This document shows, piece by piece, positions 1 through 12,500 of a stretch of DNA of 64,000 nucleotides. The number at the start of each line of letters is the position of its first letter. Position 1 is the first letter of the stretch. Source of the DNA: Grammothele lineata (Eukaryota; Basidiomycota; Agaricomycetes; Polyporales; Polyporaceae); NCBI GenBank assembly GCA_002150815.3, contig NDFF03000013.1, positions 744,001 to 808,000 on the forward strand, written 5' to 3'. The notes beneath the pieces are model-generated. The model ran no database searches, was not told the origin of the DNA, and saw only the letters and a list, made by a program, of their open reading frames with translations. Made by a program: the position numbers and the translations under genes.

Positions 1-3000
1 GATGAACCAAAGGTGGGATATTGTTACCGAACCCCCGGGGCGCTATCGGAACGGTGGCTGCCGGGGACACCGTCGTCTACGGGGATGTGCCCGTTCGATA
101 AGCGGAACTCGACCGCGGGGGACTCCTTCCCAGACGCTATCTGTGGATGGTGGAACTGCCCGATGTCTCGTCCAGACGGGCTCCGGGGACGGTAGCGCTA
201 CTGGGCGTCCCCAGGAGCAGGTGATCGGATTCCGGATCGAGTCTCCTGGCCTCGCGAGCCTCGTGTGCCTCAGCGTCTACAAAGTCAAGGCAGTCAGCGC
301 GAGACAAGTGCGACACTCCCCCGAGACGCGCCTCTCATGCTGCGAGGCGATGGCGACCACACGACCGCCTGTAAGATTACACATCGCTTCATCCACTGTG
401 GCCAGCTCTGTACGTCGTTCTTCGACGTGTAGGAGCCGCACTGTCTCATGCACTGACCCGATGCCGCATGGCACCGCATGACTGGCATATCACAAAGGTG
501 ACCCACTTCACAAGGAACACGGTGGAATAGAGGTGAACTTACCGGTGCTGCACGGCCCCACACATACGTGTGATGACATTGGGGATGTTGCACGCAGACT
601 GCGTCAGCGGCTCGTGCAACAATAGAAGCCTGAAGGCCCGAACCCGCAGTAAAATGGGGATCGGAAAGGCAGTCCGGGGGCGCACGTGTTGTCGCTCTCA
701 TGGTTGCACTTGTTCGACCTCCCGGAGACAGTAACCGAAGGTGAGTAGGGCAGGTTCTGCTTCTTGGAAGTCGGCAGCTGGAAGCTGAGACGTGTGAATC
801 GAACTGCCGCAGAGGTAGTATGGACCAGGACGTAGGGATCGTCGGATTTGGGAAAATGTATCTAGGCTTGCAGAACCGTCCGCTGTGTGATAGACCGGAA
901 GTGAAGGGAAGTCTGTATATGAGACAACGATCGTGGATACCAGCTCCGCAAAACGCACACTTGCGACCCGCGTCGCACAAATGTCGCGCTTATAAGTATA
1001 CAGCATGCTGTATCATGCATGATGGAAGAGAACAATTGCATCTCATGGTAGCAACAGTGTGCAAAATGTCTGTTGGCACTCGTATGTTATTACTACATCA
1101 CATGTGAGTACAGTCGCTGTGAAGGAATCGTGTCGCGTGTAGTACGTACCCGTGCCTCTGCCAGAAGATGGGCCGATACTCGTCATCGAAGAATGAGATG
1201 CAACGTGCTTGTACCGGCAGGAAGAGGTTTTTCTATGTGCTGGTATGTTATGCTCATGCTCCTGGTGTGGGGTGTCTCGAAGTGTATGTCTAAAAAGTGT
1301 TCCAGGCAGTCGGGGGCTGCATTCACAGAAGTAAAATTTCTGTGTGACGTGATGCGATCACGTGGCATCTCGCACACCGAGTCACGATATTGAACGCTTC
1401 TCCTTCAAGCTTCAGCGCTTCAGCTTCAAGCTCAAGGGGTCTCATTGCATACACCTCAACGCTCTTCGGGGAAACTGGTGTCGTTGAGAGCCCATATGAC
1501 ACGATGTAGCAAGAGAACCACTACATATGAAGGCTGCTGTGCACCCGTTGTCCACCACAAGACTCAGGGTGCTCCCCTGCGGCCTGCGTGGCAGGAGCCT
1601 AGAGACCCGCCGAACATGACGGTAAGCACTGAGCCCATTTGACAAGTTTTCGTACAACGGCGTTCAGATGGCTTTCTTTCAGCGTGGAGTAATAGCGCAG
1701 CCCAAGGCTCCTTTACTCGGCGCATTTACTTGGGTAGTGAAGTAATGGTTCCTGTAAGTAATAGAATCGCTGCAGCCCGTCGGTTCGACGGACGCTTCTG
1801 AGTCCTTCACGTGAGTCATGGTTACTAGATGGTGGTCGTCCTGCAGCGAAGATTCAAGAACCATGATACTTCCTCCACAGAACGTCCCCCTACCGGTTAC
1901 GTTCGGCGACTTAGTAATTCAGGCCCGACCTTTGCAAGTCTCGCTCTACCTCTTAGGCCGATCCGATAAGCCATGCGCTCGAACCATGTCCCAAGTAGCG
2001 GTCATCGATGAAATCGTAGCCTCCCTCAAAGAGACATCATGGTTGCGGCAGAACGGACCGAAAAGCGCGCCCTTGGTCGCCTAGACCAACGCAAGCTCGA
2101 CTCTGAAGCCCGCGTGTGGCGCAACGAGCAAGAGGTGGCACGCGCTCCGCCGGCGGCGAAAGAAGAAATGGTACGAATCATGTCTGAGACGCAGGTCGAA
2201 GGAATGTGGCTTGCGTGTGGTCGACACAGTATGTGTGCTCTTGATTGTATGCACCATCTAACAACTGCTGGCAGGAGTTGTTGTGTCTCGCGAGCTGCAG
2301 GCGCGTGGCATTCCACCATGATGACCGTCAAGGAAGGCGGCATCGAGGCCTGGCGCTTCAACGTTCCGTTTGTCATGGGACATATCCAACATGCCATTTG
2401 ACACTCCCTTCACAGCATTCCTACTTACAGTCTCGCAGGAGAGCAAAGATCAGCTCCTACCATTTGGCGCAACTGGCGGTAACACACGAGACACGAGGAA
2501 GCGGGACGCTCTGTACGCCCCTGGCCACCCTCGGGATTCACATGGGCGTCCGGTCCCTGTGGGTCATCGAAGGGAGGCAGGTCTCAGAGTCACTCCACAC
2601 TTCTTCCCCCCTCATAGTTCGTACAGTAGCGACCCCCGACGACAGAAGAACTCCGGGGTCGAGACACTGTGGAGAGCTGAAAGCTCCGCTCAATTGGCAT
2701 CCCGGGCCTGACGCGCCTCTGTGCGAGTCGAGCCAAGAATCGGCAGTGCCACCCAGCGAAGCGTGCTCAGCTGTTCCCGCCGCGAGAAGAGATGCCGACG
2801 TGTCGCTCGTCGGACCGTTCTCCTTGACGTTCGGTACCCTTGATCCCATACAGAGCGCTCTCAACACCTTCCTACGTCCCCTCGGTCCCATCCTCCTCGC
2901 CGGCCCCGTCGTTCAATCACCCCCGTCGCCCTTGTGGGCGAACCCACGTACCACGCAGTGTTCGCATTCGCTGTGCCACTCGCACGAATGACCACGACAC

Positions 3001-5495
3001 CTGTGCTTCTGCCGCGTGCGGCGGCGCAGTCGCCCCTCGGTGCACGCCTTCTCATCCGAGCGCGATCGCTCGTGGGCGCACGGGGGTGACATGCACGCGG
3101 AACATACAGAGCAGTAGTGCGGATCCTCGCCGAGTCCCTCGACCGTTCTCCACAGAACGGCGCGTGCGAGCGCCAGCGATGATGATGTGACTTATCGCAA
3201 TCTCTTCCGCGGCCCTGCACAGGCGACGGTAGCCAGCTCCGTTCCGCCTCCGGAATCCTCGGGATCCTCCTCGATGCGGATCCTCTCCATCGGAGCGGTG
3301 GAGAGTCTGGTCATGGACGGGCGATGGTGTTACCGGGTGCCGCGGTGCCGTCGGGGTTGGAGATGTAACGAGGCATCAATGCTCCCGGGTTCTCATGCGT
3401 GGCGCACGCTATGGCGGAGTTGCGGCGTTCGGGCCTTACACCCATACGTCTAGAGCAAGAACTCGCACACACAGAGCCAGAACCCCAGCCCGAGCTCGCC
3501 AAAGAGCTTCGAGCTTCGAGCAGCCGCGCGTTCGGTCCTGGTTCTGCACATATGAATGCCGATGTAGGCCCTTCGAGTGCTCGCGGATGTGGTCCGTGCT
3601 CAGGAACTCGCCGGCTTACTAGATGCTTCTGTACGCTCGTATGCACACTCGAATAGACACGCTATGCATGTGCGAGTCCGACTGGCACGTATTCCTGGCT
3701 GTGATTCCCCTGTTCACGTGAGTCGACTACGTATGGTCGGACAACTGCGCTTTCGGGACCCACGGCGCGGTCTCGAGCGCACCGATATCGGAGACCAAGA
3801 CGCCTTAGCAGGGGCAACCTGTGGACGTTGGGTCATGCTTCAGAAGCTCGAGCTCCGCTGGATCCGCAGGGCCCACGCATGACATCCCACTTTAACGCGA
3901 CTGTATGACCGGCATCTCCCCCCAAGCTCGAATGAACAGAAGATCTAACGCGGGTGCCGACATCCGCCCTATACTAGCCAATTCCGTGCCGGATGCTTAC
4001 CCCGCACTCCGTAAAGGTTCTCACCGCGTGCAGCTGACCACGACGACCCGCATTTGTTGTATTCTATGGCCACCATTCGCAACATACCGGCATCGAAGCA
4101 CACACGGCTCGGAGCTGCGATACCGGGGTGGCTCCAGTACGAGCGAGACCTGGGAAGCCGCTGTGACGCAACGCCCTTGCGAAGACTCGCGAACCGCTCA
4201 GCTGACCCGCGCGAGAAGGCCGTTCGGGCCTGTCGCCTTTCCGAGGCTGCCACTGTCTTGGCCTGCGCTCGGGTCCGCCGCGCGTGCTGTAGGGCTCTCT
4301 CGTACCACTATCAGGTGCATCGGGGCTCACATGGAGCGCCATTAGAGCGCTCGGTGTGCTCAGCCTGCAAGGCACGACTGCCCCGGCGATAATATATGTG
4401 ATACGCATATGCAGGTCCAACAGCATATGGGCCGCGAGCAACGTTCGAAGCGTAGTCTTGAAGATGAAGCTCGAGCCAGTGGCATTTCAAGCGTCAAGCC
4501 TAACACGCGGGACGCCATGTGAAGGACTCGCGAAGACGGACTTCCCGGTGGGACCACCCCTGGAGGGGCCAGTCCACCGGAAAGCGGGACGATGGTTCTA
4601 GAGGGGCAGTACGAGACCACGATGGGGACGATGGGGACTGGCTTCGCGAGTATAGGGCGGTGACGGAATAAGCGCGTCAGTACGGTGCGGTCGCATGCCT
4701 GGAAGTCACCGTGTACCATGAACGATGCTAAGTATGAACGCTGTGCCGTCAGTATGGTGCACAGCCGGTATTAGGAAGCTCACGGCGCTGAAAAGGGGAC
4801 TAGGTGTTACCATGGTACGAAGTGGAGGTGTTGAGGGCGCACGGTTGTGGGGAGAGTACGAGCCTCACTTTGAGTTCGAGCTTGAGCTTGGAGTCCAGCA
4901 CGCAACGGAGCCTATACGTGCGGACGATCACGAGAGACAGAAATGTGAAGGGTATGGGCTAGGTTACTGCTATTCCCAGGTGAACGCGATCCTGCGCAAG
5001 AATAGAGTGAGCTTCAAGGTAAGAGACAAACGGGCCGGGAATGGGGGTCACGATCGCCAAGTCATGATAAGTATGGGCGGGCGGACTTGGAGCGGACGGA
5101 CGAAAGCAGCAGACGACGACAGGGGAACTGATGACGGACATGGAGATGCGAGAGGCCGATGACATTACTGATGGTACACAGAGACGACGACAGTGGAGTG
5201 TATGTGTGGGAGCTGATACACCGACAAGACAGCGAGAGAGGGTGGAGATAGGGAGAGGAGCGAGGGAAAGACGAGGACGGGATGACAGTCTGGGGGGTAT
5301 GTACGAGGCGGGAAGAGTGACAGGCAGAGTCAGGGGGCAGGATGAAGGAGTGAGGCGGATGACCAGGACGATAACGAGCTGAGACACAAGAAAGCAGCAT
5401 GCCACCAGGAAATACACCAAACCATAACTGGATGAAAGGCGAGCAGGAGCGTGCGTGGTGGCAGGAGGGCAATGAAGAACCAATCGCGAGTCCCA
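1..5495. other. Gene-poor DNA, no supported gene
   Basis: Reading frames here are short, overlap on all six frames and match no family I know. A possible decayed coding piece lies at about 1987-2401 on the plus strand: it is unusually rich in Lys, Arg and Glu, and is followed by a good intron-like segment (GTATGTG at 2230, CTAAC branch site and CAG at 2276). Short palindromes lie at 1001-1023, and repeated AGCTT(C/G)AAGCT-like motifs lie at 1403-1437, 3504-3523 and 4871-4891. A purine-rich plus strand runs from about 5220 to 5390. Confidence 0.6.
1001..1023. repeat. Two adjacent perfect palindromes
   Basis: CAGCATGCTG (1001-1010) and ATCATGCATGAT (1012-1023) are perfect palindromes one base apart. 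They come directly after TATAAGTATA (990-999), which is nearly symmetrical. No gene is nearby. The role, if any, is unknown. Confidence 0.5.
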
Positions 5496-6901
5496 TCACA
5501 GATTCTGTATCTGCACTATCAGGAACTGCTTCTCGTCCTGAAACGCGATCGATGAGCACATTGGTCAGACATTGGCGTATGTGGCGCTGGTGCACTTTAG
5601 ACCGACTCACCATGAACTGCTCGTCTGGCGTGAATGGCGTCAGCTATCGTCTCGGGAGGGTGAGGCCTACGGGATAAACGTACCTTCTTTGTCGTTGTGG
5701 AAGTCCTTCAAGAACTTCAGCAGCTTATCCTTATTACGACGAAGGATGTTTTCTATTTGTGGTGGTTTCTTCGGGTTTGCGACGAACACCTGTGAGTGCG
5801 CGGGTCAGTGGATAAACAACCGGCCGGTATGATGACCGCCAGACCTTGAACACGTGGAAGGCCTCGAATTGAATGTTCTTGCTCTTATCCCGAAGAAGGT
5901 TCATCATCATCTTGAGATTCGTCTCGCTCGCGATGTACCGGGTCATCACGTTGAAGTTCGCACGATCCAGGAGGATCTCGCCGAGGAGTTTGAGCGACTG
6001 ACGCTTGGTGACGTAATTGTTCGAGAGGATCAAAGTGATGAATGACGAGAAGAACTGCGGTTCATAAAATGGTTCAGTTCAATGGTCAAGTGGAGCGCGA
6101 GGAGGGAAAGACATACGCGGTCATAGTTCTTGTCGAGATACTCCGCGACCATCGTCTTGTGCCGCGTGAGCGTCTCCTTGAGGTTCGTGTACGCATCACA
6201 TGAGATGCCGAACGTGGTGGTCTCGATGTAATGGGGGAACTTGTAGAACCTTCGCGCAAGGGATTTGAGGGAGTTGGTAGAAATGATGTAAACAAAACTC
6301 ACTGTTCAGAGTATAAAAGGATTTTGGCCAAGGGCTCGTGTCGAAGCATCTCCCGCAGGATCATGCCGGTGTTGAGAGCAATCTCCTCGTTAGCATAGCC
6401 ATCAAAAGCAGCAAAGAGCACTTCTGGCTTAGAGCAAAGGTATTCCACGGTTGGGAAGCGCGAACCGATCTGCCGTCGAAGCAGATTGTTGAAGATCTGG
6501 ACCACATCCTTCCGCGACTCGAACTCGAGCTTGTGGATGTTGAGGAGCAGGTGATATAGGAGATCCGTGCTATACGTCTCTTGCGCCAGCTGAGCCACGA
6601 GTTCGGGTAGGGGATCTGAGCGCGCGTGGGGACCACGAGTGAGCGGCGTGGTGTAGGGCCAGGGTGGTTAGGTACGCACCTCCGTCGCCATACAAGATCG
6701 ACTTGATCTGCTGCAGGTTCTTCGCAACATCGTCGTTGGCCTGGGAAGGGATCGATAAACGCCTTTGCTGTCTCGCATCCGCATACGCACCTTTCTCCGG
6801 ACCTCTCCGCCCGGCGGGCCTGCATCAAGTTTCGGAAGCGCGTCGCGGAGGCCCCGAACCAGATCGGGTGGTGTACGAGGCTTTGTCTTGAAGAAGTTCA
6901 T
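5496..6901 (-). CDS. HYM1: Hym1/Mo25-family scaffold protein
   Basis: Mo25/Hym1 proteins are helical-repeat scaffolds that bind and activate GCK/STE20-family kinases in the RAM/MOR network, which controls polarity and cell separation. Eight exons can be joined (6791-6901, 6680-6740, 6303-6615, 6117-6249, 5845-6054, 5684-5789, 5611-5624, 5496-5537), giving 329 residues, close to the usual 330-350. Family stretches seen include [11 protein letters not shown] at the start, [13 protein letters not shown], the [18 protein letters not shown] segment, [14 protein letters not shown], and the C-terminal [19 protein letters not shown] and [10 protein letters not shown]. The start is the only ATG that begins the conserved N-terminus. 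Exon 7 is only 14 nt. The gene is divergent from the mannosyltransferase gene 1.6 kb away. Family call is near certain; symbol follows the yeast name. Confidence 0.95.
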
Positions 6902-8515
6902 TGCTCTACGGCTCGGCCTGGATACTCCAGGGGGTGAAAGAGGAGTAAGGAGGGAGGGGGACGCGGAAAAGAGCGGTGCGGAGACTGGGAGAAGGGAGCC
7001 GGAGCGGGCAGGTTTGCGTCACGGCAGAACCGGTAGATGGTTGGATTAGGAAGCGTTCCGGGCGCGAATTAAGTCAGCTGTCCGCCCGAGGCGATGCGCG
7101 GCGAGATATGTAGTGAGCAAGAGGATGCGGAGGAGGAGGCCCAGTCCGAGGCGATACAAAGGTGGCTGACTAGCCGGTCGTCGTCGGTGCCGTGGTCGTC
7201 GAGCAAGTGGCGGGTTGGATTGAGGCGTCCAAGCCATCTCGGCTACTCCGGCTACATCACGTGCTGGACGGCCCGGTACCCGCCCGACGTCAGCGGCGCT
7301 TCCAGGGGCGTTTCACCTCCGCTTTCCGAGTCGAGGCGGGTTTCACGATCAACTCCTCGCGACCATCTCCACCTCCGCCAGTCTTCCGTATCTTGACTGG
7401 TACTTTCGCTCTGGTGCTTCGAAGATCCACGGTTGTTGTTGCACGGAAAAGTCTCAAAGCACCGCCAAGTTCGTGTAGTGCTTGCTGAAGTCCACCGTGT
7501 CCAACTCCATCACGCATGAAAGCTGACCGCGGGGTGAGTGTCGAATGTGCTAATTGCGTCATATTGTTGTCTACCTCATGAACCATCTGCTCCTTGTCTG
7601 TTCTACTTACTATATGCTACATCCATCGTGAATAAGCTTGGGACAAGTCAATTCCATTAGAATGTCTGCGGATCATTTCGTACTGCGCGCCATATGCAAC
7701 GACGCGAGTAGCATATCCCCAAGCAAAGTACACGCGGTCAAGATTTTGCTGCTATCCTGAGTAAGTGGGTCCGGAGAAAGTCGTGGTCTGGCACAAGAAC
7801 GCCGGGTTCCGCATACTTCTACCAACATTCTCATTGAGTTTCAAGCGTGTGGTCTCGCTGATCACATGCATGTATTCATACATGTGTGTAGCCGTTAAGT
7901 GTGCGATGTGAAAGCAGGTTATCTTAGCTGATCCCAGCCATGAAATGCCGAAACTGCGGTGGTTTTCACTGTATTCAATGGGCCGTAAGGCTTAGTACAT
8001 ATGTCGAGGACGGAGCAAACAACTGCGCAGCTCTGATATCGCCGCCGCAGTAGTTGTTAGCTTTTTCTACGTGTCTTTACACGACTGGCGGCGCGTCCAT
8101 ACACGTGGATATTTTTTCGTGTTATCCTCTCTATGCACATCATAAGAACTTCTCGCGGGAGTTGCGTGTAAGATAGAGGATCGGCCACCCGGAGACGCCG
8201 GCCCGCCACAGCGACACCGCTCCAGTGATCGACGTGTCCTGCAAGCAAACAACCGCAATCGCCACCTCATCCTCCAAGCTTCCCCTTCAAGTTCCAGTCC
8301 TCCTTGCTTTGTCTCTTGCGCAACACCCATCTGCTTTCTTCTCTCTTTCACGCTTCCTCTCCATCTCCCGCCAAACTCGGGCTGATCGAAGTTCTCCCGC
8401 CCACTTCCGCCTCTCCTAGCGAGATTCCACCGCGCGCCACGAGCCAACGCGCCTCTACTCCTTTCCGCTTCTAAGCAAACACACAGAACACACCTTCAAC
8501 TCGCTCTATACTGCC
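6902..8515. promoter_or_regulatory. Divergent intergenic region between HYM1 and DPM1
   Basis: This 1.6 kb holds the upstream regions of both flanking genes, which run away from each other. Short frames exist, including a minus-strand frame at 7046-7237 with one Leu-rich hydrophobic stretch, but nothing I can defend as a gene. The 240 bases before DPM1 are strongly pyrimidine-rich, as is common in fungal promoters and 5' leaders. Confidence 0.5.
8270..8420 (+). promoter_or_regulatory. CT-rich leader/promoter tract upstream of DPM1
   Basis: The coding strand is dominated by C and T runs (for example CTTTCTTCTCTCTTTCACGC) about 100-250 bases before the DPM1 ATG. Such tracts commonly precede transcription starts of highly expressed fungal genes. 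No clear TATA box was seen. Confidence 0.4.
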
Positions 8516-9585
8516 ATGTCGGCCATCCACCACTCAATCATTGTCCCCGCCTACAAGGAAAACGGTAACATCCGCCCGCTCGTCACGCGCATCTACGCCG
8601 CGCTCTCGCAACCCGGCTCGCCCGTGAACCCGCAAGAGCTCGAGATTCTCATCGTCGACGACAACTCGCGCGACGGGTCCGTTGAGACCGTCGAAGCACT
8701 CCGCCGCGAGGGCTACAATGTCCGCATCATTGTCCGCACTACGGAGCGCGGCTTGAGCAGCGCGGTCGTACGCGGCTTCCGGGAGGCGCAGGGCGACAGC
8801 ATGTTGTGTATGGATGCGGATCTCCAGGTAAGTCCTGCTACACTTAAAATGTGGTTCATGTACTTGCGCGCTGCATGCTATGTTTGCACATGCTACCTTA
8901 GAACACGAAAGGCTAACCCGCCTCTTCCCCCAGCATCCACCCGAATACCTGCCCGCGATGTTCGCGGCGCTCAGGCCCCCAAAACAATTCGTGCTCGGCA
9001 CGCGGTACGCACAGGGCGTCGAGATCGACGAGAACTGGCCCCTCTACCGTCGTGTCATCTCCGGCGGCGCGCGCCTGCTCGCGCTACCCCTCACGACCGC
9101 GAGCGACCCCATGACGGGCTTCTTTGGCATCCGCAAGGAGGCGGTACGTCCCTCTCCGCCCTCTTCCATATGCGCCATCCCGCCTGACGTCTCACTCCGT
9201 CTTCCTCCATTCTTCGCATCCCACCTCCCGCACCCTCTTTTTCTTTTGTCATTCTGTCTCTCCGCGGCATGCTGCATTTCGTACCTCACCCATACAGTTC
9301 CTGAAAGGACGCAACCTAAACTCGGACGGGTTCAAGATCGCGCTCGACCTGCTCGTCAAGTGCAGCATCCCGGGGAGCACGATCGCGGAGGTGCCGTTCT
9401 CGTTCGGGGTGCGCGCCGAGGGCGAGAGCAAGCTCACGGGCAAGGTCATGGTCCGCTACCTCGAGCAGCTCGCGGAGCTGTACTGGTGGCGCTTCTCCGC
9501 GCTCGTCGTCCTCGCGGGCATCGTTGCGTTTGTCGTGTTCATCATGATGGCGCAGACGATGCTCAACTGGGTTACGGGCGCGTGA
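8516..9585 (+). CDS. DPM1: Dolichol-phosphate mannosyltransferase (yeast-type, membrane anchored)
   Basis: This enzyme moves mannose from GDP-mannose to dolichol phosphate on the ER membrane, supplying N-glycan, O-mannose and GPI-anchor synthesis. Three exons (8516-8827, 8934-9143, 9298-9585) give 269 residues, the length of yeast Dpm1. The GT-A family 2 fold is plain: IIVPAYKENGNIRPL near the N-terminus, ILIVDDNSRDGS, the GLSSAVVRGF segment, and the DAD metal-binding motif in MDADLQ closing exon 1. Later come SDPMTGFFGIRKEA and EVPFSFGVRAEGESKL. The last ~35 residues (ALVVLAGIVAFVVFIMMAQ) form a membrane anchor, as in S. cerevisiae and Ustilago but unlike the soluble human/S. pombe type that needs partner subunits. 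The ATG begins the conserved N-terminus. Call is secure. Confidence 0.96.
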
Positions 9586-12500
9586 GGGGCGTGGCTGGGC
9601 TCGGCGTGGTGGTGACAGCGCTGGAGAGAGGGGGAGAGGAGGTAATGGATCGATGGACGGACGATGCTGCAATACCTGTGGCCTGCGGTGCGTGAGGTGT
9701 TGAGAAGGGAGGATGCGCTTGTACCGTGCGGATGTAAGGATATGCGTAACATTATTGCTTGTTCCACTACTCTTGCATCTCCTGGCCGTGATTGATACCC
9801 CAAATACTTTCAGACTGCTCGGAGCCACTCAACAACCGCTGTTCGAGTCACAAGTGCAGCTTGCTTAGGTCCACGCCCACCTCTAAAACCCCATATGGTT
9901 CGAGCACGGGCTCTACGGTGATGCACGTCTCGTCCTGAAGACCCTGCGTCGACCCTCCGCGGTGGTTCGCGAGCGCTGCTGCTGTCAATGTCAAGTGCAC
10001 CTTCTTCCTCCGTTCTTCCTGCCCGCAACTCCCTGTTCCGCCGGCAGCGGCGCGCACAGGGACTCTCGCGAGAGCGGAACGTGGAGATTAGAATCTGGGG
10101 CGGCGCGTGCTGTCTCTGTCAAATCTGGTATGGAACTTGCGGGGATAGTTCAGGGTATGGCGTTCAGTCTGGGCGTGCACAAATTTTGAAGGCCGGAGTC
10201 GAGCAGACCCGCCCCGGTCGTCTTGCCGGCGGCGACGGAGGTAGTAAGAGACAGAGGCGTAGACGTGGACGTAGACGACGCATGGAGAGCCAACCCTACA
10301 GTATGCGTCGTGAACGTCTGGGCGACTTGGGAACTGGTGACGTTGAGTATACGCACGTATGCATATTTGATATGTACGCGCAGTAAGGGTGGACGGTTAT
10401 AGCTCCCTGTTGACTGACACCCATACAACCCGGTACGCAACGCTTCGCGCGCTCCTCCCAATCTCCCATGAATTTCTGGAGTGTCGCTGGGATCAGAAAC
10501 GGACACAGTAGTATCCGCGTCAGGAGACGTCCCGTGCGCGTGCTCGTCGAAGGCAGCGTCGAGCAGAAGGATAAAAGGCGGGCGGCGGACGTCATATATC
10601 ACTAAGAAGGACGACGAAGGGCATACAAAGGGGCAGCAAATCGTCCCACATGCGCAGAAGCCTGAAGACGCAGGCACACGCCGTGAACGGAGTGGCCATC
10701 CGCGGACGCGTCTTGAAACGCCTCGAGGCGTGCAAGAACCCGCGCGCGGGCCCGCCGGACGCGGATCCCGTCCCGCCCTCAGCGTGGAGCTCGCCGTCGC
10801 CCGCCCTTCCTTCCGCCCGCCCGTCCGTTCGTCCGATGTCTCCCCCCCTGTCGCGCTGAAACGGGTTCGCGGTCTCCATGGCCTTCATCCCCCAGTGACC
10901 TCTCGCGCTCCCTCCGAAGTCGGACCCTCTTGCGCCACGAGGCTGCCGTTCTTGGACGCGCGACGCTTCGCCCATTTGATTGAGCTCATGAGTGCTCTCA
11001 TCGACGCCGCGCGCAGTAGGAACATTGCTTCAACCCAGCGCGGCCGGCGCCGAGTGCCAGCGAGCAGGCGTAGTTTTGCGCCGCCCAACAGTGCACCCAC
11101 ACACGGCGCGGACGAGACGGAAGGAAGAGGGCGCGCACGCGCTCGTGCCACGGCGTCTTGCGTTCCTGATAGTTGATACCTGATAGAAAATTTGTATCTG
11201 AGAAGCAGCTCGAGCTCTAAAAGCAAGAGCACCCGAGCGCCGGGCGCTGAGTCGAATGCCGCGGAGCGAATCTGCCCGCGGCGAGGAGATGAGAGAGCGG
11301 CGAAGAGGCCCTGGCCGCCCTGCACCAGGTTGGAGGACCCTGTGGCTTCAAGTCAGGGCGGGGGCGGCGGTTCCTAGGCTCGGTGTCTTCGTCCGTCTAG
11401 TTAGCTCCAGCTTCGCGGCGGCACTGGCAGGGGCGGACGCCCGTGGTAGGCGCGTCCTTTTGCTAGGCTTCCCCCGAGAGAACGTGCAACACCGGGGTGA
11501 TTCTGCGGCAAAATCAATATCGACATCAGACGTCGGTGGACAGTACGGCGCTGCTCGACGTACTTACTCGTATGGGCACTCACTTTCACTTACAGCATAC
11601 GGCGGGGTTCGCGAAGATTGAGACGCCAGCGGATATACCGTCGCCATGCTGAACTTTGCGTCGTGCGTCGGATGTGGACGTTCGTGGCAGGGATATGTCC
11701 ACCACGAGGCGCACAAACCGCGCTGCGGGACCTCCAGGTGGCTCTCCACGGTCCACACCCGCCCACAGCGGAGTGAGCTCCTGGATTCGGAAGTAGAAGT
11801 CGGGGCACCTCGAGAACCGGAACGTCGAGGCTGTCGCATAACGTTCCCAGCGCCGCGTGCGCCGCGGCGAGAGCGCGGCGGAAGAGGACAAGCTCGGCGC
11901 AGACACACTCTGATCATGATGTATGCGCGGTTGCCGCAGATGCAGGTCGCTGCAGATGCAGATCGAGCTATCGAGGGTTTCTCACTGCGGCGGGAGGGAC
12001 TCCTTCGGCACTAGTGGCCACAGACGATGGATTCGAAGAAGTCGTCGAGCGGCCGGGCCGGTGCGTCGCGGTGCCGCATTCGGGGTGCCCGTTTGTTCCC
12101 TCTCGAGCATCGGTCGGCGAAGGATGTGAAAGGAGGTCGACGGTGGGGGGCCGCGGAATATTTTTACGTTCTCCTGTGGAGGCGAAAGATCCAGAGCGTG
12201 GCCCGTGGACACAGATCTTGAGTAATCGGCGGACCAGCGTGCCAGAGCTTGGACGCCGTCCGCGGCGGAGGGACTCCCGCCTTCGAGGGCCTGAGCGCAG
12301 GAACCCGGACGTGAAGAGCTCGAGCCTCGCGAGCGGCGTGGGCCCGACACGGCGCGGGGCGCGGGGAGCCTCAGCGGGGAGCCCACCGCGACCTAGCCTA
12401 TCTGGCAGACGTCAGCCCCGAGGCTGCAGCTCTCTCGTTTCCGTCAGAGAAGCCTGCGCACACCCCTACGCGACAGCTTCTGCAATTACGCCTCGCACCG

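Noticed and set aside
7046..7237. Small minus-strand frame with a Leu-rich hydrophobic segment
   Set aside because: It has an ATG and one possible membrane helix, but there is no family match, no clear promoter and it is within chance expectation for 60-codon frames.
10150..10677. 175-codon minus-strand frame, plus the frame ending at 9848
   Set aside because: The end of the 9848 frame looks somewhat protein-like, but I could not build a consistent spliced gene and recognise no family.
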